A stretch of 64,000 nt of DNA from DUQW01 sp050953825. Its GTDB lineage: Bacteria > Bacillota_I > Bacilli_A > Acholeplasmatales > Acholeplasmataceae. Position 1 is the stretch's first letter, and every line of letters starts with the position of its first letter. The notes below the pieces were generated by a model. That model made no database searches, was not told where the DNA came from, and saw only the letters and a list, made by a program, of their open reading frames with translations. The stretch is from NCBI GenBank assembly GCA_050953825.1, contig JBMNNF010000013.1, forward strand, positions 248,001-312,000, written 5' to 3'. Below, piece by piece: positions 44,458 through 53,152 of the stretch. Position numbers and translations under genes: made by a program.

Positions 44458-45542
44458 CAACTACCACCCTTACTTGTTAATTTTGTTCTCAAGTGTTGAA
44501 ACTTGCCATAAATAGGTTTTCCATATTTTTTATCCATAGTTCTTTCTAAAAATCCGACTATTATATCTGGAATTACCCCCTCGTTATTAGCAAATGTTAT
44601 AATATCTAAATCACTTATGCTATCTTTTTCTAAAAAACGCTCATAATTTTCCAAATTTATCAAAAAATTTTGTGCAAACCCATTTGATTTTAATTCTCGT
44701 ACATCATCTTCATATAAAATGTTTTGGTATCCAGGTTTTTTTAGATCCTCACTTAATAAATGATGGATTTCATGGATTAGTGTAAAATAAAAACTGTCTA
44801 ATTTTTTGTATCTAGATGTCATAAAAATTGCTGGTATTCCTTCGATAACAGTTGTAGCGCCTCTTATTTTTGATGTAGGAACCGCATCCATTAACACGAA
44901 GCCAATGCCCAAATGATTTAAAAATTTTCTAATATTTGAAATCATAAAATCAAAATCAGTGGTATAAATTATTTTTTTGAATATTTCCATTGAACCTTTA
45001 AGTTTGTTTAAATCAAAAGGCTTAATTTGAGATATCTCATTTTGAATATCAAATTCGAATTCACATAATTTTAACCAAACTAATTGAGCTTTTGGGTTTC
45101 CACCGTCGTGAAAAAATAAAGCCTGATTGTTTGTAGCCATTTCATTGGCTTTTTGAAATGAGTCAACTCCCAAGATTTTTAAAGTCTCGTTGGCTTTTTC
45201 TTCAAGGGTATAGTTTAACCCCTTAAATAAGTAATCAAACTCATATTCTTTTGATAATGTAAGTAAATCTAACCCTTCAAGTGCTTTTTTTCTTTCTTTG
45301 GCTCTTAATATATTTAGTTTATAGTCTCTTTCTAAATCAAGCCAAAATTCCGCTTTTACATCAGGGAAAATTTTTTCCAAATTTAGGGCTATTTCTTCGG
45401 TAATTCCCGACTTTCCATTTATAATATTTGATATATGTTTTTCACTAAAATTCAATTTTTCAGCTAGTTCTTTTTGTGTTATTTTACGTTCATTTAAATA
45501 TTCTTTTAATATTGTTCCTGGTAGAATTATATAATCAACCAT
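44457..45542 (-). CDS. XRE/HigA-type regulator fused to ImmA/IrrE-like metallopeptidase domain
   Basis: A 361-residue protein. Residues about 8-60 are an XRE helix-turn-helix of the HigA form (ILKEYLNERKITQKELAEKL, then HISNIINGK). A linker follows, then a zinc peptidase-like domain with HEIHH at 257-261 and FYFTLIHE before it, as in ImmA/IrrE proteins. It is likely the antitoxin and autorepressor of the HigB-like toxin, with a possible protease switch. SD AAGGAGG selects ATG 45542 over an in-frame start at 45566. It starts ten bases after the toxin gene. Confidence 0.85.
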   Translation of the reverse strand: MVDYIILPGTILKEYLNERKITQKELAEKLNFSEKHISNIINGKSGITEEIALNLEKIFPDVKAEFWLDLERDYKLNILRAKERKKALEGLDLLTLSKEYEFDYLFKGLNYTLEEKANETLKILGVDSFQKANEMATNNQALFFHDGGNPKAQLVWLKLCEFEFDIQNEISQIKPFDLNKLKGSMEIFKKIIYTTDFDFMISNIRKFLNHLGIGFVLMDAVPTSKIRGATTVIEGIPAIFMTSRYKKLDSFYFTLIHEIHHLLSEDLKKPGYQNILYEDDVRELKSNGFAQNFLINLENYERFLEKDSISDLDIITFANNEGVIPDIIVGFLERTMDKKYGKPIYGKFQHLRTKLTSKGGS

Positions 45543-45552
45543 ACTTACCTCC

Positions 45553-45867
45553 TTAGTGATAATCAATTATATCTACGATAATTATTTCTGTTATGTCTTC
45601 TGGATCGCTTAACTTTTCATCTATGGGTCTGAAAACGATTCTTAAGTTTTTTGAAACAGCAACAGCCCAGTGCCCATCATAAATACCTGTTAGTTTATGA
45701 CGTCGCGGTGGTGGCTTATGAGAAATTAAAGACAATCTACTCGCAGCATGAAGCTCTGTCATTCTAATTTGAATATTGTTAAATTCATTTGGATAATATT
45801 TTTTGATCATTCTTGGATTTTCTAATATTTTTTTTAACTTGTTGCTTGAGTATTTGATTTTCAACAT
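45553..45867 (-). CDS. RelE/HigB-family toxin
   Basis: A 104-residue basic protein of the HigB/RelE mRNA-interferase type: small size, KLTGIYDGHWAVAVSKNLRIVFRP in the middle (the beta-sheet core of the family), and ITEIIIVDIIDYH at the end. Placed before an XRE antitoxin, the HigBA order. An in-frame GTG (45873) lies in the SD GGAGGTG, so ATG 45867 is the start. Strong promoter 30 bases upstream. Confidence 0.85.
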   Translation of the reverse strand: MLKIKYSSNKLKKILENPRMIKKYYPNEFNNIQIRMTELHAASRLSLISHKPPPRRHKLTGIYDGHWAVAVSKNLRIVFRPIDEKLSDPEDITEIIIVDIIDYH

Positions 45868-45882
45868 TAACACCTCCAGCGA

Positions 45883-45925
45883 AATATATCGTCTATATTA
45901 TATAAAAATGGAAGTATTATGTCAA
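45883..45925 (-). promoter_or_regulatory. Consensus promoter and operator-like repeat of the toxin operon
   Basis: On the minus strand TTGACA (45925-45920), a 17-base spacer, and TATAAT (45902-45897), an exact consensus sigma-A promoter. An inverted repeat, AATATA (45883-45888) and TATATT (45894-45899), overlaps the -10 and start region and fits an autorepressor site for the XRE protein. Confidence 0.82.
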
Positions 45926-46070
45926 TAGAAAAATAAAATCAACGATATAATTTTAAAAAATTATAAAACCAATAAAATAAATTTATATTTAATTTTCAAG
46001 ATATATATATATATCATTTTCTTATCGTTAATTTTTTAATTTAATTAATGCTTTATAAAGTTAACTCTAC

Positions 46071-46099
46071 TTGTGAAAATATGAATATTATTATATAAT
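46071..46099 (+). promoter_or_regulatory. Promoter of the glnS-pcrA operon
   Basis: TTGTGA (46071-46076), a 17-base spacer, and TATAAT (46094-46099). The start site would be near 46106, directly at the SD GAGGGG. The 140 bases between this and the toxin promoter are very AT-rich with an ATATAT run and no other feature I can support. Confidence 0.78.
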
Positions 46100-46119
46100 A
46101 TTTTGTGAGGGGCGATAAT

Positions 46120-47754
46120 GTGAAAGACCAATCAAACTTTATTAAAACAATTATGGAAAATGATTTAGAAAGTGGCAAACATACTGAAATTATCACTCGT
46201 TTTCCGCCTGAACCAAATGGATATTTACATATAGGACACGCAAGAGCGATTATTATTAATTTTGAACTTGCGAAACACTTTGGAGGTTATACTAACCTTC
46301 GTTTTGACGATACAAACCCCGAAAGAGAAGAATTAAAATTTGTTAAATCAATTGAAGCGGATGTCAGATGGCTTGGTTATGAACCAAAAGCTGTTTATTT
46401 TGCGTCTGACTATTTTCAAGAAATGTTTGATCGTGCAGTCATACTAATTAAAAAAGGATTAGCATATGTATGTGACTTAACAGCTGAAGAAATTTCAGAA
46501 TATCGTGGGAATGTCACGACACCAGGTAAAAACTCCCCATATCGTAATCGATCAGTTGAAGAAAATTTAAAATTATTTTATGAAATGAAAGATGGAAAAT
46601 ATCAAGAAGGTGAAAGAGTATTAAGAGCCAAAATTGATATGGCTAGTCCAAATATGAATATGCGTGATCCAGTTATTTACCGGATTAATTATGAAAAACA
46701 TCATAATACTGGAGATAAATGGGTAATTTATCCGATGTATGATTATGCACATCCACTTGAAGATGCGATCGAAGGAATTACTCACTCATTATGCAGTTTG
46801 GAATTTGAAGATCATCGTCCATTATATGATTGGTGTGTTGAACATACTGAAATGCCGAAAGTTCCAAGACAAATTGAATTTGGTAGATTAAATATTGATC
46901 GCACCGCGATGTCGAAAAGATATTTAAGAATGTTTGTTGAACAAGGATTGGTTTCGGGTTGGGATGATCCAAGAATGCCAACCATTCAAGGTTTAAGAAG
47001 ACGAGGTTATACACCAGATGCGATTAGAAACTTTATTTTAGCTTCAGGATTATCTAAGACCAATGGTTCAGCCTCAATTGATATGGTTGAACATTTTGTA
47101 AGAGAAGATCTACAAAAAACAACCAATCGTTTAATGGCAGTTAAAAAACCATTAAAAGTAACGATTACTAACTATCCAGAAGGACAAATTGAAGCGTTAG
47201 ATGTGGTCTTAAATGATGAAATTAGTGACGCTTCAAGAACTATGTATTTTGGAAGACACCTTTATATTGAACAAGACGATTTCGCTTTAGAAAAGCCAAA
47301 TCGTCAATATCGAAGATTGTATTTAGGTGGTGAAGTTAGATTAATGAACGCCTACTTCATTAAAGCTAACGAGGTTAAATATGATGATAGGGGAAACATC
47401 GTTGAAGTACTTGCCACATATGACGTTGAAACTAAGAGTGGTACTAATTTTACTGGTAGAAAACCAAACGGAACTATCCATTTCGTTGAAGCGACTACTG
47501 CCGTTAAAGCTGAATTTAGAAGATTTGAACCACTACTAGATGAAAATGAAGAATCAAATGATTATTTAGAAAGATTTAATCATGAATCACTATTTATTGA
47601 TCACGGATATGTCGAAAATTATTTAAAAGATGTTAAAGTTGAGGAAAAATTTCAATTTATTCGTCAAGGCTTTTATTCAGTAGACTACGATTCAACACCA
47701 GAAGAAATTGTCTTTAACCAAGTAGTAGCCTTAAAGAGTTCATATCGACCATAA
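46120..47754 (+). CDS. glnS: Glutaminyl-tRNA synthetase
   Basis: Charges tRNA-Gln directly with glutamine. The 544-residue class I enzyme has FPPEPNGYLHIGHA (the GlnRS/eukaryotic GluRS form of the HIGH motif, unlike bacterial GltX), DDTNP, a MSKR form of KMSKS in RTAMSKRYL, and the C-terminal two-barrel anticodon domain (about 335-540). The first GTG (46105) overlaps the SD; GTG 46120 lies eight bases after GAGGGG and is taken as the start. Its stop overlaps pcrA by one base. Many Gram-positive bacteria lack GlnRS, so this may have been acquired. Confidence 0.93.
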   Translation: MKDQSNFIKTIMENDLESGKHTEIITRFPPEPNGYLHIGHARAIIINFELAKHFGGYTNLRFDDTNPEREELKFVKSIEADVRWLGYEPKAVYFASDYFQEMFDRAVILIKKGLAYVCDLTAEEISEYRGNVTTPGKNSPYRNRSVEENLKLFYEMKDGKYQEGERVLRAKIDMASPNMNMRDPVIYRINYEKHHNTGDKWVIYPMYDYAHPLEDAIEGITHSLCSLEFEDHRPLYDWCVEHTEMPKVPRQIEFGRLNIDRTAMSKRYLRMFVEQGLVSGWDDPRMPTIQGLRRRGYTPDAIRNFILASGLSKTNGSASIDMVEHFVREDLQKTTNRLMAVKKPLKVTITNYPEGQIEALDVVLNDEISDASRTMYFGRHLYIEQDDFALEKPNRQYRRLYLGGEVRLMNAYFIKANEVKYDDRGNIVEVLATYDVETKSGTNFTGRKPNGTIHFVEATTAVKAEFRRFEPLLDENEESNDYLERFNHESLFIDHGYVENYLKDVKVEEKFQFIRQGFYSVDYDSTPEEIVFNQVVALKSSYRP

Positions 47755-49871
47755 TGGAAAACAAAATATTAGAAAATTTAAATTATGAACAAAGACAAGC
47801 GGTCAAATATAATGATGGACCGCTTTTTATCATTGCTGGCGCTGGAACTGGTAAAACGATGACACTGACTTCTAAAGTAGCCTATTTGATTGCTCAAGGA
47901 GTATTACCACAAAGCATCTTAACGTTAACATTTACGAATAAAGCCGCAAGAGAAATGAAAGATAGAATTTTAAAATTAGTTGGACCAGCCGCTAATATGT
48001 CTTGGATTTCTACATTTCATTCTTTCGGATTAAGATTTTTAAGAAGACATATTAGTATTTTAGAAAACGGAATTGATGAAAGTTTTGTCGTAATTGATGA
48101 AGAAGACGCTAAAAAAATCATTAAAGATACGATTAAAGAATTAGAAATTGATGAAAAAGTCTTTCCTTCAACGGCTGATGTTTATAATCAAGTTTCAGCA
48201 TTAAAAGTAGGTTATGAAAGTTTTTATTTAAAAAACGATGACTTATTTAAAGTCAGAGAACATTATCAAAAATATTTAATTCAAAATAATTTATGTGATT
48301 TTGATGATTTGATTTTATATACATTAGACATTTTACAAAAAGAAGAAACAATTAGACAACATTATCAAAAACAATTTGAATATATTTTAATTGATGAATT
48401 TCAAGATACTGATCACTTACAATATACAATTTTGAAATTATTATCTGGTGATAAAACAAATAAAAAGATTTGTGTGGTCGGAGATCCAGATCAATCAATC
48501 TATTCATTTAGAGGCGCTAGATATGAAAATAATCAAGATTTTATTAATGATTATCAAGCTAAAATCATTACTTTATCTAAAAACTATCGCTCAACTAATC
48601 GAATTTTAAATACCGCTAATAAGTTAATTAAAGAAAATCTTTATCGTTATCCAAATTATAGTGAAAAGCATTTAGAAAGTGACCTAGGAACTGGTTATCC
48701 ACCAGTGTTTAGAAAATTTAGAAGAGATATTGATGAAGTTTTATATGTTGCTGATAAAATTAATGAACTTGTTTCATTTGATGGATACCATCCAAATGAA
48801 ATTGCGATTTTATATCGCAGTAACTATTTATCAAGGCAATTTGAAGAAACTTTTGTAAGATATCAAATTCCATATGTTATTTATGGTGGCATGTCTTTTT
48901 TTCAAAGAAGGGAAATTAAAGATATGTTGGCTTATGTGAGATTAGCTTTAGATTATGGTCAAGATTTTTTCTTAAAACGAATTATTAATGTTCCAAAACG
49001 AAAAATTGGTGACATAACTGTTCAAAGATTAGAAGAATATGCCAAATATATTGGCGAGACAATGTTTGAAGCGATTCCATCATTTGATATCGCCCCAACC
49101 ACTAAAAATGAGTTAGACAATTTTTATAAAATTATCGCTAACTTTAGGACGGCAATTGATAATAATATTGATTTAGCTGATTTAATAGATTTGATCGTGA
49201 GTAAGACAGGTTATAAAGATATGTTGTTAGTTGAAGGTGAAAAAGGAATTGACAGGATTCATAATATTTTAGAGTTAAAAGGCATCTTTAAACGTGGCGA
49301 ATTTTTATATGAAGGGTCAACTAGACAAAAATTAACGCAAATCTTAGATGAAATTTCATTAATGACTGATGCTGATAAAAATGTGGCAACTCAAGATAAA
49401 GTAATTTTATCAACATATCATCAAGTTAAGGGATTAGAATTTAAAGCGGTCTTTATGGTGGCGATGGAAGAAAACATTTTTCCTAACCCAAATGCTACAT
49501 ATTCTCAAAGAGAATTAGAAGAAGAAAGAAGAATTGCCTATGTCGGAATCACTCGGGCACAAAGACATTTATTTATAACTCATGCGGAATCAAGATTTCG
49601 TTTTGGTAGAAAAGAATATAATCCACCGTCAAGATTTTATTTAGAGGCGGCAGATTCAAGTGGTAGATTGAAATTTAATTTGGGTGGAATTGGTAGTGTT
49701 GAAGTTCAAGAAGAATCGCAATTTGAAATTGGCGATAAAGTTGAACATCAAATCTTTGGTGCCGGTAAAATTGTTGCTATTGAAGGAGAAGTTGCAGTTA
49801 TTGCCTTTTCAGCTGATCACGGAATTAAGAAAATAATTTTAGGACACCCAACTCTTAAAAAAAGTAAATAA
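47754..49871 (+). CDS. pcrA: ATP-dependent DNA helicase PcrA/UvrD
   Basis: A 705-residue 3' to 5' SF1A helicase for repair and replication fork restart. Motifs: Walker A GAGTGKT, ILTLTFTNKAAREM, DEFQDTD, VVGDPDQSIYSFRGA, TYHQVKGLEFKAVF and ITRAQRHLF. The C-terminus (about 640-700) has the Tudor-like fold element HQIFGAGKIVAIEG that binds RNA polymerase. It overlaps glnS by one base and precedes a second helicase gene and ligA. PcrA-LigA order is typical of Firmicutes. Confidence 0.96.
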   Translation: MENKILENLNYEQRQAVKYNDGPLFIIAGAGTGKTMTLTSKVAYLIAQGVLPQSILTLTFTNKAAREMKDRILKLVGPAANMSWISTFHSFGLRFLRRHISILENGIDESFVVIDEEDAKKIIKDTIKELEIDEKVFPSTADVYNQVSALKVGYESFYLKNDDLFKVREHYQKYLIQNNLCDFDDLILYTLDILQKEETIRQHYQKQFEYILIDEFQDTDHLQYTILKLLSGDKTNKKICVVGDPDQSIYSFRGARYENNQDFINDYQAKIITLSKNYRSTNRILNTANKLIKENLYRYPNYSEKHLESDLGTGYPPVFRKFRRDIDEVLYVADKINELVSFDGYHPNEIAILYRSNYLSRQFEETFVRYQIPYVIYGGMSFFQRREIKDMLAYVRLALDYGQDFFLKRIINVPKRKIGDITVQRLEEYAKYIGETMFEAIPSFDIAPTTKNELDNFYKIIANFRTAIDNNIDLADLIDLIVSKTGYKDMLLVEGEKGIDRIHNILELKGIFKRGEFLYEGSTRQKLTQILDEISLMTDADKNVATQDKVILSTYHQVKGLEFKAVFMVAMEENIFPNPNATYSQRELEEERRIAYVGITRAQRHLFITHAESRFRFGRKEYNPPSRFYLEAADSSGRLKFNLGGIGSVEVQEESQFEIGDKVEHQIFGAGKIVAIEGEVAVIAFSADHGIKKIILGHPTLKKSK

Positions 49872-49906
49872 TTAAATATCACCTACTATAAAATAGAGGT
49901 GATCAA

Positions 49907-51142
49907 GTGGAATTATCAGATGAACAAATTAAAGCGGTAACTTGTCAAGACCGCTTTATTTTTTTACTAGCCGGAGCTGGAAGCGGTAAGACAAGAGTCG
50001 TAATTGAAAGGATTAAATATCTAATCAATAAGGGAATTAATCCCAAAGATATTTTGGCGATAACTTTTACTAGAAAAGCTTGTGAGGAGATGCAAACGAG
50101 GCTAGATAACGAATTAGTCAATGTCAATACTTTTCATGGGTTTTGTTATAAAGAGTTATTAAATGATGGATTTAATAAACAAATAATTAATCCTGAAAGT
50201 TTACCGTTTACTCAAAAAGAGTTGTTAGTTGTTTCTAAATATAAAAACTCTTTACAAGGTGTTAAACGACCATTAATTTTAGATGTATATGAGTCTTATT
50301 TAAGGGATAGAAATGCCATTGATTTTGACGATATCATGATGGTTTTTCTAGACCGATATCAAAACAAGAAATTTGAATACCAATATATTTTTGTTGATGA
50401 ATTTCAAGATACTAATAACTTACAATATCAAATTCTAAAAACCCTAATTGCTGATAAAACTAACATCTTTGCGGTCGGAGATCCTGATCAGTCGATTTAT
50501 CGTTTTCGGGGAGCAAATTCTGAAATTATTGAAAAATATTTAAAAAAATTTAAAGCTACATTATTAACCTTAGGCAACAATTACCGATCTCATACCAAAA
50601 TTATTGATGAAGCTAATCATGTTATTAGAAAAAATAGGTACCGAATTAAAAAACAATTAGTTGCCAACAAAGAAGATGAAGGATCCTTAAAAATATATTC
50701 TTTTAATAGTCAAAGTGATGAAGCTGATTTCATTATTTTTAAAATTAAAGAATTATTAAAAAATGGATATTTATTAAAAGATATCGCTGTCATTTATCGA
50801 AATCATAGTCGGGCAACTACCTTCAAAAAGAAATATTTTGATAATTATTTAATTTCAGTTGAACCAAATATTTCGATGTTGTCGTGTCATGAATCGAAAG
50901 GCTTAGAATTTAAGATAGTCTTTATTATAGGTTTAGAAGAAGGGTTATTTCCATCGGTTTATGACAATATGATTTCAGAAATTGAAGAGGAACGAAGACT
51001 ATTCTTCGTTGCCATCACGAGAGCGATGGAAAGATTGTATATTACTTATTCAAAAAAAGACGAGTTTGGAATCATTAAAAAACCATCACGTTTTTTAGTG
51101 GAATTAAACCGTGAAATCGAGGAAATATCATATGGTATATGA
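49907..51142 (+). CDS. Compact UvrD-like SF1 helicase
   Basis: A 411-residue protein with the full set of UvrD motifs: Walker A GAGSGKTR, ITFTRKACEEM, DEFQDTNN, VGDPDQSIYRFRGAN, NNYRSH, SCHESKGLEFKIVF and VAITRAMERLYI. It is only about 60 percent of the length of PcrA: the 1B and 2B insertions are largely absent. Start is GTG 49907 after AGAGGTG. It lies between pcrA and ligA with small gaps, so it is likely part of the repair operon. A streamlined helicase is more likely than a broken one, since all motifs are intact. Confidence 0.85.
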   Translation: MELSDEQIKAVTCQDRFIFLLAGAGSGKTRVVIERIKYLINKGINPKDILAITFTRKACEEMQTRLDNELVNVNTFHGFCYKELLNDGFNKQIINPESLPFTQKELLVVSKYKNSLQGVKRPLILDVYESYLRDRNAIDFDDIMMVFLDRYQNKKFEYQYIFVDEFQDTNNLQYQILKTLIADKTNIFAVGDPDQSIYRFRGANSEIIEKYLKKFKATLLTLGNNYRSHTKIIDEANHVIRKNRYRIKKQLVANKEDEGSLKIYSFNSQSDEADFIIFKIKELLKNGYLLKDIAVIYRNHSRATTFKKKYFDNYLISVEPNISMLSCHESKGLEFKIVFIIGLEEGLFPSVYDNMISEIEEERRLFFVAITRAMERLYITYSKKDEFGIIKKPSRFLVELNREIEEISYGI

Positions 51143-51163
51143 TATAATATTTTTGGTGGTATT

Positions 51164-53152
51164 ATGGATGTATTAAAAAGAATTAAAGAACTTACAAAAA
51201 TCATAAATCAAGCCAATATTGACTATCATACATATGATAATCCGACAATATCTGATTATCAGTATGATATGTTTTTAAAGGAATTAATTGAACTCGAATT
51301 ACAATATCCAGAACACAAACAACTAAACTCACCAACTGATAAAGTTGGAGGAGTTATTTTAGATCGTTTTCAAAAAGTAACTCATGATATTCCGATGACA
51401 TCATTAGCTAATGCGTTTGATTTTCAAGAATTAGAGGATTTTTATAATAGAGTTAATAAAGAAATTAATAATTTTGAATTAATTTCAGAATTAAAAATTG
51501 ATGGATTAGCGATCAGTTTAATTTATGAAAATGGTAATTTCTTAAAAGCCGTTACCCGTGGTGATGGTCAAATTGGGGAAGATGTTACCGCTAATGTTAA
51601 AACGATTAAATCACTACCATTAACGTTAACGAAACCAGTTAACATTACTGTTAGAGGAGAAATCTTTTTACCATATCCAAGTTTTGAAAAATTAAATCTA
51701 GAAAGAGAAAAAGACGGATTACCTCTATTTGCTAACCCAAGAAATGCGGCTAGTGGAACGATTAGACAACTAGACTCGACAATTGTTAGTAAAAGAGGGT
51801 TAGATATTTTCTTATATACCATCGCTAACAGTGAGGATTTTGAAATTAATACTCAATATGAAGCTCTAGAGTTGTTACACAAATTAGGGTTTAAAGTTAA
51901 TAAAAATTACAAGTTATCAAATTCATTTGATAAATTAATTGATAATATTAAACATTTTGATGACATCAGAAAAAATTTAAACTATGCTACTGATGGTGTC
52001 GTGGTTAAAGTAAATGATTTTGATTATCAAAAAGAATTAGGTTTTACTGCTAGACACCCAAAGTGGGCTACTGCGTATAAGTTTAGTCCGGAAGTTGTTG
52101 AAACGAAATTATTAAAAATTACTTTTCAAGTTGGTAGAACTGGAGTTATCACGCCAGTAGCTAACTTAGAGACAGTTGAAGTAAGTGGCTCTAATGTTTC
52201 GCGAGCGACACTCCATAATGAAGGTTTTATTAGAGATCGCGATATTAGAGAAGGTGATTATGTTTATTTACAAAAAGCAGGAGAAATTATTCCGGAAATA
52301 ATTTCAGTTAATATGGATAAAAGGGAAAATCAACAACCATTTAAAATGATTACTAATTGTCCTGATTGTAATAGCGTTTTGGAAAAGAAAGAATCAGATG
52401 CTGATCATTTTTGCATAAATCCTAATTGCCCGTCACGCAATATTAATCAAATCATCCATTTTGCCAGTAGAAACGCTATGAATATTGATACCTTAGGTGA
52501 AAGAGTTGTTGAGACTTTCCACGGATTGGGATATTTAAATAATATTATTGATATTTACCACTTAAAAAATCATTATCATGAGTTAATTGAATTACCTGGA
52601 TTTGGTAAAAGATCAATTGATAAATTATTAGAAGCGATAGAAAACAGCAAGAATATGCCTTTTGCCAAATTATTTTTTGGGTTAGGGATTAAAAATGTGG
52701 GAGCTAAAGTTGCCCAAATAATCGTTGATGAATTATCCGATATTGATACGATTATGAATGCCACTTTAGATGAGTTAACTAATATTTTTGAAATTGGAGA
52801 TGTCATTGCTGAAAGTGTAATTAATTATTTTAAAGATCCTAACAATTTGGAAATAATTAAATATTTTAAAGATAATGGATTTATCTTGGCTCAAGAAAAA
52901 ATCGAAAAATCAAGTGATCATTATTTTTCTGGTAAGACAGTAGTCTTAACCGGAAAACTAGAACAATTTTCAAGAGAAGAATTAAGTGAAAAGTTAGTTT
53001 TATTAGGTGCGAACGTTTCATCTTCTGTTAGTAAAAAAACCGATATCGTAATTGCTGGTGAGGCAGCGGGATCAAAACTAACAAAAGCCAACGAATTAAA
53101 TATTAAAATATTAACTGAAAATGAACTACTGGAGATTTTAAATGAAAAATAA
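51164..53152 (+). CDS. ligA: NAD-dependent DNA ligase
   Basis: Seals DNA nicks using NAD+. The 662 residues follow the family order: domain Ia, nucleotidyltransferase domain with the adenylated Lys in SELKIDGLAIS, the OB fold, the four-Cys zinc finger (CPDC and CINPNC, about residues 405-430), helix-hairpin-helix repeats, and a C-terminal BRCT domain (GKTVVLTGKLEQFS). ATG 51164 follows GGTGG. It overlaps uvrA by 11 bases. Confidence 0.97.
   Translation: MDVLKRIKELTKIINQANIDYHTYDNPTISDYQYDMFLKELIELELQYPEHKQLNSPTDKVGGVILDRFQKVTHDIPMTSLANAFDFQELEDFYNRVNKEINNFELISELKIDGLAISLIYENGNFLKAVTRGDGQIGEDVTANVKTIKSLPLTLTKPVNITVRGEIFLPYPSFEKLNLEREKDGLPLFANPRNAASGTIRQLDSTIVSKRGLDIFLYTIANSEDFEINTQYEALELLHKLGFKVNKNYKLSNSFDKLIDNIKHFDDIRKNLNYATDGVVVKVNDFDYQKELGFTARHPKWATAYKFSPEVVETKLLKITFQVGRTGVITPVANLETVEVSGSNVSRATLHNEGFIRDRDIREGDYVYLQKAGEIIPEIISVNMDKRENQQPFKMITNCPDCNSVLEKKESDADHFCINPNCPSRNINQIIHFASRNAMNIDTLGERVVETFHGLGYLNNIIDIYHLKNHYHELIELPGFGKRSIDKLLEAIENSKNMPFAKLFFGLGIKNVGAKVAQIIVDELSDIDTIMNATLDELTNIFEIGDVIAESVINYFKDPNNLEIIKYFKDNGFILAQEKIEKSSDHYFSGKTVVLTGKLEQFSREELSEKLVLLGANVSSSVSKKTDIVIAGEAAGSKLTKANELNIKILTENELLEILNEK

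Noticed and set aside
45930..46070. Very AT-rich gap with ATATAT run as a possible replication origin or recombination site
   Set aside because: No DnaA-box cluster or flanking direct repeats could be seen; AT-richness alone is common here.
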